Below are positions 1 to 11,943 of a DNA stretch of 64,000 nt, one piece after another; position 1 is the first letter of the stretch; every line of letters begins with the position of its first letter. A model generated the notes under the pieces. It ran no database searches. It was given only the letters and a program-made list of their open reading frames with translations, and was not told the origin of the DNA. The DNA lies in assembly GCA_004794655.1 (NCBI GenBank), contig SMMW01000617.1:15045501-15109500 (forward strand). The letters are read 5' to 3'. A program made the translations under genes and the position numbers. This stretch comes from Marisa cornuarietis. Its lineage: Eukaryota > Mollusca > Gastropoda > Architaenioglossa > Ampullariidae.

Positions 1-209
1 TACACTTCGATTGTCAATATCTACATTTCATTCAGTAACAAGATATAGACTGCAAACATTAGAACACGCGAACTATGATCTACATCACTACTTGACATAA
101 AATTGTTTACACGTGAGTGGTTATAGTCAATGAGGAAAAATGATGTTAAGGATCAAACGTGTAGTACCCCGCTCCATATAAAACCTCCCCAGGGTAAGGA
201 AGGCCTGTT
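1..209 (+). repeat. Partial copy of a dispersed repeat (pairs with 3151-3347)
   Basis: Positions 13-208 align collinearly with 3151-3347. Shared landmarks include TTTCATTCAGTAAC near the start, a stretch reading 'aatgaggaaaaa.gatgtta', and GTAGTACCCC.CTCCAT. The copies differ at many bases and small indels, so they are old. This copy starts at or before the window edge, so its left end is unknown. The short open frame inside it (from 130) is shared in garbled form by the other copy and is not a gene. Confidence 0.6.
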
Positions 210-819
210 AGGTCAACAGCAATATCAAAAGCTCGACAGATTCGTTAATACCCTCATTTTAAAAAGTGTTTGCTGCTACGAACAACAGAGCGCATCTGTT
301 GTCTCTTTTATCAACTTACATCACAAACGAGGCAAACACGCAGCACCAATACAAAGTCCCTTCCTATATTTAATTTATTTATTCCTTTATAGAAAGGCAA
401 TGGAAATGAGCGTAAACATGAACATCCCATAAAAGCTATATGCCACTATTTGATGGTGTTATGGTTATATGGTTAAGACATCTAACTAACCTTTTAACAT
501 GTCATTATTAGAATTCCTTTAATGAGTTTGACATGATTATGTAAATTTATGGTGTCTCCATGCACACTATGGCAATTGCATAGGACATCATATTAAAGTA
601 CTTTTTTATCGTTAATCTGTCCATGAACATTAAAAGGCTGTCAGTCCCTTTCCTTATTTTCTGTTTTTTTTATTGTCTAGTTTGCATTAAATGCTAAAAA
701 TTTCTACCCTTCTCATTCTCCTTCCATCTCAAACACATGCTAACACATCTCATCTAATGTCTTATGGCTTTGTTATTCACTTCTGGTGAAGAAATTATAA
801 TTTCTCCAATGGTCTTAAT

Positions 820-927
820 ACACACACACACACACACACACCAGTCTTGTGAACACCCTACAGGCACGAGCGAGGCAGGGCCACTCACTCACTCACCCAC
901 ACACCCACCCACCCACCCACCCACCCC
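820..927. repeat. (CA)n followed by (CACT)n and (CACC)n
   Basis: A short (CA)n run at 820-842 is followed by CACT units at about 882-895 and CACC units at 895-927, so three related simple-repeat types sit within 110 bp. Confidence 0.9.
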
Positions 928-1161
928 ACAAAACCAAAAACCGAACAAGACTTAGTATTCGTAAGTAGCCATGGTCAATAGACATACGAAAGCCTCTAGA
1001 GTCTCTCGAACGCGTACTTCAGAGGTTGGTAGATACCCTCGTTGTCTTTGTTTTCAGCGAGAAAAACAGTCTTAGTTGAATCTATTGACCGGAGGTACAG
1101 ATGCCTCAAGGCAGCAATAACAGTTGGTTCCTGCGGCTACAAACCCACAAGCGTTTACTGT

Positions 1162-1222
1162 CGTTGTTGTTCTCTGTGTCTTGTTGTTGTTCTCTGTGTC
1201 TTGTTGTTGTTCTCTGTGTCTT
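1162..1222. repeat. 20-bp minisatellite, three copies
   Basis: The unit TTGTTGTTGTTCTCTGTGTC repeats three times head to tail. The second and third copies are identical and the first differs at its left edge. Confidence 0.9.
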
Positions 1223-1876
1223 GAAGACTTGAATTTCTCCAAATTCCTGCGTGTCAGTGACAACCCTGTGTGTTGAACTACGACTTGTCTATAATACTGT
1301 TCAACCCCCCCCACTCTACACCCTATCCGCTACAGCTCTGTGAGAGAGAGAGAGAGAGAGGGGGGGGAGAAGGTGTAAGTAGTGTAGGTGTGCAGACCTG
1401 AGGTAACATCCTTTTTGCAACGTTTTTAGTAACAAGGCCGTTGTCTCACATTTCCATTTGACATTCGTTTCAACTTATAAGGAAAGAATAAACACTCAAA
1501 ACAGAAGGGTTAAGAGACAGTTCTATATCCTTTTTTGATTTTCTCTCAAATATAATTTTCTAAAACATAAGTGTAATATCAGTTGTGAAGGAATATATCA
1601 ACCCTACTAAAACTTTCAAGCGTGTAACAGTGAGTAGTAACTGCTTCTGTTAATTTGCACGATGAAAATAACTACAATGAGTGCGACAGGCACTTGTAGA
1701 GAGTAAGAACTGATCAATGGCTGGGATGGTGTATGAAGCTGTCCAGTCAATCGCTTGGGAAACAATAATGGGAGAGCTGAGTCAGTGCATTTTCAGGTAG
1801 AAACGAATGTCGAGTGGATATCTGAGAAAACTTTTTCTAATTGAAAACAAAGAGTGTAGAAAAGGTGTTACCTCAG

Positions 1877-1878
<2 letters not shown>

Positions 1879-1937
<59 letters not shown>
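1879..1937. repeat. (GT)n then (GA)n compound microsatellite
   Basis: An uninterrupted GT run of about 44 bp passes directly into a GA run of about 15 bp. Confidence 0.95.
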
Positions 1938-3040
1938 TGTGTAGACACTCTGTAGACACATCTATAGCCACACGTATGCACTATTCACTATTAACATACG
2001 GACAGCAAACCATTTAAAGCCAAGTAGCTCAGTCTTCATGCAGGCAGCTTGAGAAACAATAGCAGGACATGTCCACGTGGCTTAGAAGGAGGAAAGTAAC
2101 GTGGGAACGAAAGCTGAGAAGACTTCGGGTTCAATAAAAACACGACAGAAACACTACAATCATGGCCCTGGAGAGAGAGAGAGAGAAGGAAGGAAAGAGA
2201 AAGAGAGGAAAGTCCTACACTTGAACTGCAGACATCCAAAGTACTGCAGAGGATTTAATTCCCCCGTCCTGCCATCATTAGGTTTGTCAGACCATCTATT
2301 TATGGAAATGGTTAGTTAAGTTTTCCGCGTGTGCTTCTGACTGTGCGTGTGACACCGTATTTGACACTGAAATAACAGAAATAACAGAAATAACTGTACA
2401 ATACTAGTGAGTACAACAGCATCCACGACTAACGTACGGACTACTCAACTCAAGAGAGAGAAAGAGTACAGTACCCTCACAGTGCCCATCAATCAAAACA
2501 CTGAGAAAATATGTGACTTATCGAGTAAGTGAGTACTTGAGTGATTGAGTAAGTATTAATGTATGTTGACAATGGGAAGAACTATTAGAGACATCGGAGA
2601 TTTGTTCAATCGCTCTCACCTGTACATTGCTTTCATCACTACTCTCTCTTTCTCTTGCATGCACTCTTAAACGAACAAACCTCGCTCAATTATTTCAAGA
2701 CATGTAATTTAATTTCTCTTTATCACTCCTTAAAATAACAATAACTATTTTAATAGTATAAAATGACAATTAATTCGTCTCCTCATATATAGAGACACAA
2801 CTTGAGTACTGATTGATTAAACACAGTGGTCAGAATTTTAACAGTCACAACTAAGCTGGTCTGGTTCCCCCAACACGACTCTCCAACATCTTCCTTCAGG
2901 AGTCTAACTATAGGTGTCGATACAGAGATGAACGAAGAACATTTTGGGTAACCAACATAAAAGAATAAACTAGCTTTAATAACCATGACAGACCGGACAA
3001 GACAAGTCTAATAAACGAACCTCGTCACCCACAGTGCATC

Positions 3041-3480
3041 CAGGGCCGCCGAGAGCCAGCACGGGCCCCGGGGCAGATGACTTGGCCGGGCCCTTTGTAA
3101 TTGTAATCGTAAATTATTTTCCCAGTATTTAATAATATGCTTATAATTTATCAATATGTTTATTTCATTCAGTAACGTAACATAAACTATAAAAATTAGG
3201 ACAAGTGCACTAAGATTTTTATCTCTACTTGAACACAGAGTTGTTTACAGGTTAGGGGTTAGTAAATGAGGAAAAAGGATGTTAAAGGATCAAACCTGTA
3301 CGTAGTACCCCACTCCATAGAAAAAGAACCCCAGAGTGAGGAATGTTGCGTCAACCTTTCCTTAAAAGAAAAAGAGAAAGGAAAAGAAGGAAAAAATCCG
3401 CTCATCAAGGCCGGGCCCCCCTTCACAACTGCGGGCCGGGGTACACCTGACCCCCCAGTCCCCCCCTCTCGTCAGGCCTG
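3041..3480. mobile_element. TIR-bounded non-autonomous DNA-transposon-like repeat
   Basis: The left end reads CAGGGCCGCCGAGAG. The reverse complement of the right end (3466-3480) reads CAGGCCTGACGAGAG, matching at 12 of 15 positions. Both subterminal zones are rich in GGCC/GGGCCC (about 3060-3095 and 3410-3440) while the middle is AT-rich. The interior contains the repeat shared with 1-209. No transposase frame and no clear target-site duplication are visible; a CA run abuts the right end. The superfamily cannot be named. Confidence 0.45.
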
Positions 3481-4670
3481 CACACACACACACGCAAGCA
3501 AGCAAACAAACACAAAAGCAAATCCTAAACAAATCTTTAAAAACCCAAGAGTAAAACAAAGAAAAGAAAACAAAAGCAATCCGCATATTATAATAAATTA
3601 TATTGAAACCTCATCAAAGATTTTTGTTCATTTGCCAAACCAGAAGGCAAATACTGGAAATCTTGGAAACGTCGAAATATCAAACAACAGTAGAAGAAAA
3701 AGTGGATGGAAGACTCTTGCTGACGCAGGAGCATAAAAATTCTCCCTTCGTGACTTAAAAAAAAGAAAAAAAACCACCCGTTACTCCCATCTGCACCGTG
3801 GCCAGTCGTTAGCCTACTGACATCCCGTACGTGCATGCAAATGGGGGACCACCCGACAGCTTCTATGTTCGTCTCTGCAAGAGATTCGCTCTGAAGCGCC
3901 CCAGGTGTCAGAAAAAATGCTAGCGCTTCTTCGACAAGCGTGCTAACTGCTCTCCAATTGCGCTCCCTTGGCACGCCAGTTGCGTACCTTTGGCACGCCC
4001 GGTCAAGACGATCTAACAGCTGCGAACGGTGAAGTCTGTTGCTTCCACGCATGCGTAATAGGTGATCACCTGGCAGGAAAAGGACGAAAACGTTTTCCTC
4101 AAGAGCCTTTTCCTAAGAAAAAAATTTCCTCAAATAATTCAGGCAGATTAAAAAAAAATCCAAAAAAAACCCAAACTGGATTTATCTTTTCTTGTAATGC
4201 AGAAACTTGACCCGCAGGCGTTGAGCAGTTAACAGTAAACTTACTTCTCTAGGGAGGAAACAATGCCGAATAGAGAAAGCTACATTCACAAGGTTGCAAT
4301 TTCTTTGCTTGCCATTCCGAGATTTTATAAAAAATCCCAGACCTGCGTCGCTTTTAGTGTCTTAAATACGAGAAATGCAGAACGGTAAGCGGTACGAACA
4401 CTATTGTCTCCCCCTACATACATCCATCCGTCCAGTTTATCTATCAATAAATCATTCGAGATGGCATATGTGTGAAGTCGACTTTAAGCCCTTGTGTACG
4501 CACGGGCATTGCTGATTATAATAGATATTAATTAATTAAATTAATTTTTTTTTCGGAACGCTGGTATCTAGTCTGAAAAAAAGCTTTGAAAAAAAACAAA
4601 GAAAGAACCAAATCATTGCCTTTTACATTTACTCTGTTACTCCATCTTCAGTGCTTGAGGTTTTGTGGGA
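3481..4670. other. No recognised gene
   Basis: AT-rich sequence with A-runs. The open frames on both strands (3588-4052 minus, 3968-4210 plus) are shadows through low-complexity DNA with no recognisable domain. Confidence 0.5.
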
Positions 4671-4840
4671 AGCACAGTGGCACAATGGTCAAAGCGCTTC
4701 GCACCAATACAGTGAGGATCGGTTGTCCAAGAGGTTAGATCTTGCCAAGGGAACGCTGTTCTTTCTCTTCGTGTGACACCTGTTTACAGAGCCAGATGCT
4801 TTTCAGTAATATAATCTTAGCTGCTAAGTAGGCTTAAAAA
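4671..4840 (+). mobile_element. tRNA-derived SINE copy (same family as 46690-46860)
   Basis: The head reads AGTGGCACAATGGTCAAAGC, which resembles a polymerase III A box, followed by CACCAATACAGTGAGGAT and GGTTGTCC. The same landmarks appear on the minus strand at 46690-46860, and both copies share CTGTTTACAG further on. Finding the same head and body twice in the window supports an interspersed SINE rather than a tRNA gene. The B box here is degenerate. Confidence 0.6.
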
Positions 4841-6316
4841 GAATTGTTTTGTTGTGTTGTCAGAAAGAACAGTTCTGATGTTGAACCCATTTTCACATCA
4901 CTGCTCCAGACACCGAGTGAACGATAGAGTAACAAAAAGTCGTAGGGGTATGACTAGCAGGTTATCGCTATCGTAATACATGAAGCACTTCTGTATCATA
5001 CTGATACTGTTTATTAAGAGATTTTAGTATTATATTAGTTTCATAAATTCAGATTTTTTTGGTATTTGTAGCTCATCCGAAAGTAACTGCAGAGCCTGTA
5101 CCTGACTTAACCTATGAAAAACAGAATATGACTGGTGGATGAATATAGAATGGAGAAATAAAACACTTTGCAAATTCAGCAAAAGCAAATAAATAAACAC
5201 TACTCATTTGACAAGACTTATAAACGCTATATTTATGTAATATTTTATCATTTCAATAGAGAATACACGTTGAAAATAAGACACTACCACTACAGCATAG
5301 GTCTTTGTCTTCCGAGCGCCATCACACTTGAAGTGTTGCCCTCTTTCCTGCGGAGAAAAGGTCTTTAATTATTTCTTTTTTCGGGAAGTATTTTGTTAGC
5401 ATCAGCCAACGTAACAGGAGCACACTTGGGACTTTTAACGACCATCATAGACTGGCGTTAAAGAGGAAGATAATTGGCCAATCGATCTTCAGGGAAACGT
5501 CCTTCAGGCTTCAGGGAAGTGCCCAAGTAAAGACGCAGTCCTGTGGGAGATCTCGGGTTGTTGTGCAATCATTCATAATCTCCTTAGGGAAAGATTTCTT
5601 TTCTTCCGTCTTACTTAATTTACAAGTACATAGACACGTGCACATTCATATCTGATTTATATGTATATAATCCATATATACATTCAGTTGCTGTGCATAT
5701 ATATATATATCTTCTTAAAATTATATGTGCACATATACTTTTTCTAGATCACACTTGTAGGCAATAAATTAGAAAATTGAGCTTTTTTTGAGTAAGAGTA
5801 TTTTCTTTTGTTCTTACTTTATTATTTAATCAGGGGCATTGAAATATTAAAGTCACCTATCTGTATTCATTCAATAAAAAACCTTTACAATATTCATTAT
5901 ATATATATATATACCCACCCTTATATATCAGTACACATTCATAGATAAATTTGACCTATAATACTGAATAGGTGCATATATACATATAGCTCTTTAGATG
6001 CAATCTCTATCTCACAAAAAACAACCAACCAACCAACCAACCAAACAAAAAAACAAAAAAACAAACAAACAAAAAAACAAACAAATACACACACTGATTA
6101 ATTTGTACTATGTTCACACCTAATTCTCTCTCACTCACGTTCTCTCTTGCATATCTCTTCAATCGTATCATGTCACTGGATTTGTAATCAAATAAATCAG
6201 TCTGTAAATGCATCAGGCCGTGATCAAGGACAGGATATATTTTTCGGGAAATATGTTTTTCTGTCTCTCATCCTTACCTGTTCACAAGTGCATACGCATA
6301 TGCTCAATCATATCTG

Positions 6317-6318
<2 letters not shown>
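4841..6318. other. No recognised gene; AT-rich
   Basis: This stretch holds (AT)n patches at about 5699-5711 and 5898-5912 and an A/C-rich run at 6017-6090. No conserved domain is visible in any frame. Confidence 0.5.

Positions 6319-6393
<75 letters not shown>
6319..6393. repeat. (CA)n microsatellite
   Basis: An uninterrupted CA run of about 75 bp. It creates spurious Thr-His frames. Confidence 0.98.
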
Positions 6394-6395
<2 letters not shown>

Positions 6396-6558
6396 TTCTT
6401 CTAGATTACAGTTCTAAGTAATATCCTAACAATCCGAGATAATTTCGTAAGTGTGTTTTTAAATTTTTTTTATAACAGTAACAAACGCAACTTAAAGGTC
6501 ATAAAATGATAATTATAGAAATGTGATCAGTTATCTTCAAGATGGGCATTATTTTTTC

Positions 6559-8630
6559 GCAATAGAAAGAAAATGAAATTTGTCCTCTATATCTTCACTG
6601 TCACAAAGTCTACAGATCTTTTTTTTTAGGGATTTCATTTTGTCTACATTTATTCACCAGAAAGTAATTATTCGGTGTCCAAAATGTTATTAAAGGAAGA
6701 CAACAGTTATCAAGAAGTATTTTTAAATAATGCTCATGTGAAACAAACACATACACAAAAGGTGTAAGTAGATTTGTTTTGAGTCTAGCTCACCTAGCCA
6801 GCTCTGGAAATGCTGATCCCGGATGGACCTATTTTCTTCTTTAACTAGTCACTTGATACATTCGTTATTCTGGTCCATTTAGGGAGAGGTCTTGCAGGGC
6901 TATCTGAACAGTACTGATATAGCTAGACTTAAGGATTTCTCTTTAAGTTTAGCAGCATTTTGTATATCATACTTGACAGTTTATCACTGTTATTTATATT
7001 AATCAATTAAAACCAAAAACCACATCGCGTTCTAATTTTATATAAGAAGAATAACAGGGAAGCAGCCACACTGTGCTAGATGGGGTTGACTTCTTGAAAA
7101 ATCATTTTGTAGAATATTAACTTTATTTTAACTTCACTAATTCCTGGTGGCTATATTTCACAATCATAAGTAAGTATTGGAAAAACAGTTCTGCTAAACA
7201 ACTCAGTTTGTACATCTTATGGTGGTTGTGATTTTTTTTACATTTTTAAAGTAGAGTAAACATGGCTCTTGAAGCTCCGTCAAATAAATCTTTTTTTAAT
7301 TTGTTCTAGTCATTTAGTTTCAGGCCAAGATAGAAAAACTATACTATTTCAAGTTTTTACCATCATATAAAAACTCTTGTTTCTTCCTTATCGTACCTCT
7401 ATAAAATACAAGCCTAGCTCTTAGTTTTGTCCCATTTAACCATCGCGCTCCACTGCTCACAGTAGTTTTGTCTATGCCATGCAAAGCATTCTGAAGGTTT
7501 TTTGTTGTTTCAGAAAAAATGACAATATCATCTGCACATAAGAGTAAAAGTAATTTAAATAGCACATCAGTTTCATCGTAACCTTGTTTGGTACGTTTGG
7601 TTAGTTTTGAGTCTGCTAATAGACGTGCCTTCAAGTCATTTAGAGAAATTAAGAACAACAAAAAACTGTGGCTGGTTTCTGTTAAACGTAGCGTGAGAAT
7701 TTGCCTTTTTTGGTATACATATATATATATCCTTAATTTTTTTTAACCTTTTATTGATTCATAAATTCTGATCATCATTATCATCATCGTCATCATCGTC
7801 AAATAACTACATTGCAACATTAAACCATACATGTACAATGTCATTCAACCACATGCTTATGCAAACGTAAATTAAAGCACCCCCCGCAACCCACTTCAAA
7901 AGAAAAAGTCTTGCAAGTCTTTTCACAGGGCACAAATATCACCTAATTTCTTCTTTCCCCCAAACACTCACATATGTACATGAACTCACATATAACCCAC
8001 ACTTAAAATGAGGAACTGACAAAAACAAATAGGACCCTGGGAGAAATCTGTGCCACGGCAACAAAGCAGCTTATATCCTTGTTTACATTTAATAATCTTC
8101 CCTTAGCGCCATAATTTAAGATTTTGCTATAGGTAGTTCTGTTCTATAGAAGGTCTTTTCACAATCTTCGAGAGCCCAGTTAAATTGCTTCTTCCTACTT
8201 AAAAAGATCTCAATAATGCTATGTAAAGTAAAACATAAAAGAGAAGAGAAGCTCAGTCGAAAACCTGCTTGTTCTTTCTCAAAAAATCATTTTACCCCAA
8301 ATAGCTTTTTAAGCGTTCAATAGACGATACTTGTAACTAAATTTTCAAAGCAGTTACGGATTTCAATACCACGGTAGTTATGTGGATCGTTTTGCTCCCA
8401 TTTTTAAAAAAAACAACAACTTAGTATTATGATACCTGTTGTCCATTCTGTGGATGCATGGTCTGCTGCTAAGATAAAATTAAAAAGAGCTTCGAATAGA
8501 GTCAGAGTCTTGGGATGTCATAATATTAAAAACTTATTTAAAATTCATTATTAAATTATCATTCCCAAAGCTTTGTTTCCTGTACAGATTTTTTTTAAAG
8601 CAGTTGGCCGCCTCACTCTTCGACACTTCA
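6559..8630 (-). mobile_element. Heavily decayed non-LTR retrotransposon (CR1/L2/Jockey-like), RT to C-terminus
   Basis: Hand translation of the minus strand gives an ordered series of reverse transcriptase landmarks in shifting frames. In order they are: KQSFGNDNLI (about 8540-8580); TEWTTGII followed by NDPHNYRGIEI (about 8365-8450); EQAGFR (about 8270); a degenerate 'D.EKTF' motif A (about 8150); FLISLNDL (about 7650); and the catalytic-motif remnant LCADDIVIFSETTKNLQNAL (about 7480-7540). An ASRA segment (about 7280) and a WL.EL segment (about 6800) follow. A C-terminal ICRLCDSEDIEDKFHFFL tail (6559-6618) closes the series, as in molluscan CR1-like elements. Stops and frameshifts are frequent, so it is dead. 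About 470 bp separate motif A from FLISLNDL, which is longer than expected and suggests an insertion. No 5' endonuclease is recognisable. Confidence 0.75.
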
Positions 8631-8945
8631 GTGGTAAAATATTCTGCGTGAAACAGTAACATTTTAGTAACCTGGTTATTGTGTCTACGTATAAATACAA
8701 AATTGCATTCGTGCCAAGTACCCTTCCTGCACATCAACAGAAATATAACTCGTAAAAAACATAAATAGACAGGCCTTGCTGATTTATTTTTATTTATTTT
8801 CAATCTCCCACGTTTCATAAATTATGCCAGTATCGAGGAATGTTCACATTTTGTTTTGCTGGATATCACAAGTCCACGAATGAGAATATCCTCTCCTCTC
8901 TGTATGTGTGTGTTTGTGTGTTTGCTTGTTTGTGTTTGTGTGTTT

Positions 8946-8983
<38 letters not shown>

Positions 8984-10098
8984 ACGCGCGCGAGCATGTC
9001 GAGAAATATTTGATTGTACTGGTCATCCAATGTGGAGGTCAATGACATGTTTTGACACTTGTTTATAAAGAATACTAACATAATAGTTAGAGATAAAAGT
9101 TTATTTTTTATCTTTTTAGAGGAAGGGAGGACGATTATTTTGCATAGGGCACGCAAACAATGGAAAACTGATAGAAAATAAGAAAACATAATACACCAAT
9201 CTGGAAATACAAACCCCTTGTATCTTCTTCCACAGAAAATCCCAGCTAATCATTGGAGAAGATGCATCAGCAAGCTACTGAACAAGATTTCTCAATTTTT
9301 GTAGCAAGCTATTGCATCCGTACAAACATTTTTTTGGGTTAAATTTTAATTAATTTCTTTAATCAAGACGCAGCGATGTTACAGTGCACGCTACAACAAA
9401 ATTCTTTATTAATTTTTTTGCCCCTTCTTGTGTTCAAGGAGTAAATAAAAAAACTGAACTACAAAATACAACTCTCCATTTTTAAGTCAATGTGGTTTAC
9501 CATCGCGTGAGAGGTCTTCTTGTGGCCATGACCCAGACAAACGTCAAACTCCCTGAGAACCAAGATTCTAGTTGGTTAGCTTCGTGTTTGTTCTGCAGAA
9601 ATCATGACAACTTTGAGGAATTAAAAAAAATGTGCATGTCTCTTGCTGTCTTTTCCACTCCCTTGCTCGTAATTAAAGAAACAAAACCGGTGTAAATATG
9701 CGTATGCGTGTATGTGCTCTTGTATGTTTATATGTGTTCGTCTGTGTGCCCGTAAAAGAGTAAGAAAGCGTACATATGTACATACTGGTAAAACATTTGT
9801 AATGCCAAATTGTTCTGTACTTTCATGGTATGTCATAGTCACCAAAATGTTCTCAATATCTTTTTGTATGTTGCCCAGATATCCACGGCCTAAATACTTA
9901 TCACTATATCTGAATGACGGGACGAAAACAATAGTCAACTACACTGTCTTCTGACAGAAGCTTACATGCCTTGTACGGTGCGAAGCTTTAATTAAGTCTT
10001 TAGACTGAGTTCAATACAAGGTATTATATCCTCGTGTTGGCGAATAACTCTATTCCTGAAACGCACATCCAAAACTACTACAGAGAAAACGTTCCTGG
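8631..10098. other. No recognised gene; interrupted (TG)n array
   Basis: This may include the decayed 5' part of the minus-strand LINE relic, but I could not recognise any motif. The (TG)n array is listed separately. Confidence 0.4.
8905..8992. repeat. Interrupted (TG)n/(TTTG)n microsatellite
   Basis: TG dinucleotides are interspersed with TTTG and TTTGC units, then become a pure run to about 8990, followed by a CGCACGCGCG stretch. Confidence 0.9.
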
Positions 10099-10342
10099 GG
10101 CCAGTTGCACAACACATTTCTGATTTTAAACAATTTTAAGGTTTGAATCCAATTAGATAATCTGTTTTATAGAGGCACAATAAGAAACACTCTTTGACAA
10201 TTTTTTTAAATAACATAGTTTAAGTAAGATAAAACTGTTTAACCCATACTTTCGTTGCCGTCACAACAATTTTATTTATTCGATTCTAAATTTCCTTCCT
10301 TAAAACGGTTTTAAGTTTTAGAAACATATTGTGCGACTAGCC
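10099..10342. mobile_element. MITE, copy 1 of 3 (244 bp, diverged)
   Basis: It starts GGCCAGTTGCACAACACATT and ends with a degenerate inverted copy (GTGCGACTAGCC). The interior shares the 'AAGTAAGATAAA..TGTTTAA' block with copies at 27326 and 52714. It is shorter and more diverged than the other two, so probably older. No coding capacity. Confidence 0.7.
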
Positions 10343-11930
10343 TCTGCACTCTGGTTGATCTTAAAAGAAACTAGTGACTTAAGAGAGGGCGGCCACTTAT
10401 CGCCGAGCTCTAGCGACGTTGGCGGTGTAGCGGTGTAGCGGTGTAGCGGTCGCAGGCGAAGAGCTGGCAGTGAGCGGGGTTCACACCTTCAACAGTAATT
10501 CTTCAGTGACTGTGATTCATGCAGACGAGGTCAAAACAGCGCATTTATTGCTTTTTTAGCGGAGGTCTGCAGCAAAACCACAAAACCTAGTTGCCTCCGA
10601 AAAGACGACAACGGTATGAAGAGTGTTAGGTAGGTTAAAGATGTTCGTCACAAAACAGGAGAGATTAGAGGATCTTGTTCTCTGATGTGTTTTTTTTCCG
10701 AAGCAAGTAAGAATTAGAGTAAGCTGTATTTATGTTATGGATTCAGATGCCTAATTCACTCTGAACAGCAACACGGGTGGGTTCAAAACACCCCAGTTGT
10801 GAATCCGGTGGTGAACGCGCGAGCTTGTCTGCAACAGGGACATTGGGATTAAACTGCAAAGAATACCAGAATGTCCAGAATCATTCTCACTCAACTAAGT
10901 GGAACGTTTTGGACATATCTATAATTGTTTTTTGTTTTTTCTGAATTGATTTCATATTTACGGGAAAATGTGTGAATTCTTATTAATGACACCTCCAGGG
11001 CAAAGCATAGATTTCTTCCGAGTTCGTAAAGCAGAGATTATAAGAAAATAAAGAGACATTGCTGCCAGATGGTGTCTGTGAGTCATGAAGGCAGCTGAAA
11101 ATGTTAAATCGAATAAATAACGAGCATAGGAAAGGTAATCAAAGAAGTTAATAGGACATTACTTACCTTCATTGTTACAGTAGGTCCCGTGCATGTTTAC
11201 CTGTGCTACAAGCAGACATTGCTACAGTTTTTAGCGATTTGAAGTACACTCACTGATCAAGACTATATCAGTATTAACTTTACGTTTTGAGATATCTGCG
11301 ACAAATATTGTGGGTACACTTTTATTTAATAATAATAATAATAGTAAAAAATTAATTTATATGATGTTTTATCCCACCATCATAGGCTAGCTCAAATCGC
11401 TTAACAAAAAGTATAAACACAGACATAATAATACTAACAACACATACACGGACAAGCGCAACATAACATGCAAACATTATGTCCATAGAATGCCATATGG
11501 GATGATGAATGATATAAAAGATATTTATAGAAATTAAACATAGAAACATCGCCTTAGGCTTTGTACCTTGAAAAAGTGCAAGTGAACAAAATTAATTAAG
11601 ATTCGAGGTGACGTAGAAAGAGGAAGTGGAGATGGAGGCTAAAGGTTAACAAATTAGAAACGAGCAAGAAAATTTGAAAGAATGAAAACGAATTTTATGA
11701 AAGTATAAAAGGGAGAGAAATAGGAAGAGAGAGAGAGAATAGAGAATAGAAACGCATTAAATGTTTATTATCTTACAGCAAATGGTCTCACCAATATCGA
11801 AAGTAAGCACAACTCATACAGTTGTCAACGATGAGAGGATTTCAGCTCACTTAAAATATGCAAAAATGTAAATAAAAGCAGAGCAATTGGGATAAACAGT
11901 AGCATCAATAGAAAATAATTAAAACTTATT
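10343..11930. other. No recognised gene; one GC-rich patch
   Basis: The patch at about 10370-10520 is richer in G+C and CpG than its surroundings and contains the 8-bp tandem repeat listed next. It could be a promoter or first exon, but no TATA box or open frame supports that. The remainder is AT-rich. Confidence 0.4.
10422..10450. repeat. 8-bp tandem repeat GCGGTGTA, 3.6 copies
   Basis: Three perfect GCGGTGTA units (10422-10445) plus a partial GCGGT follow in a locally GC-rich patch. Confidence 0.9.
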
Positions 11931-11943
11931 AAACACTTACCTA
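11931..11943. repeat. Left target-site duplication of the RTE-like LINE
   Basis: AAACACTTACCTA is repeated perfectly at 15125-15137, just after the element's (GAA)n tail. A perfect 13-bp duplication fits target-primed reverse transcription and fixes both ends of the insertion. Confidence 0.9.

Larger units (their letters stand above)
210..3040. other. Non-coding, AT-rich, with simple repeats
   Basis: No open frame here has coding character; all are under 100 codons. It holds the simple repeats listed separately and short GA tracts (about 1341-1360 and 2165-2210). I see no promoter or RNA gene. Confidence 0.6.

Noticed and set aside
3588..4052. Minus-strand frame of 154 codons
   Set aside because: It runs through A-rich low-complexity DNA and has no recognisable domain, splice context or polyadenylation signal.
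6147..6417. Frames containing long Thr-His or Cys-Val runs, here and at other CA/GT arrays
   Set aside because: They are direct translations of dinucleotide microsatellites.
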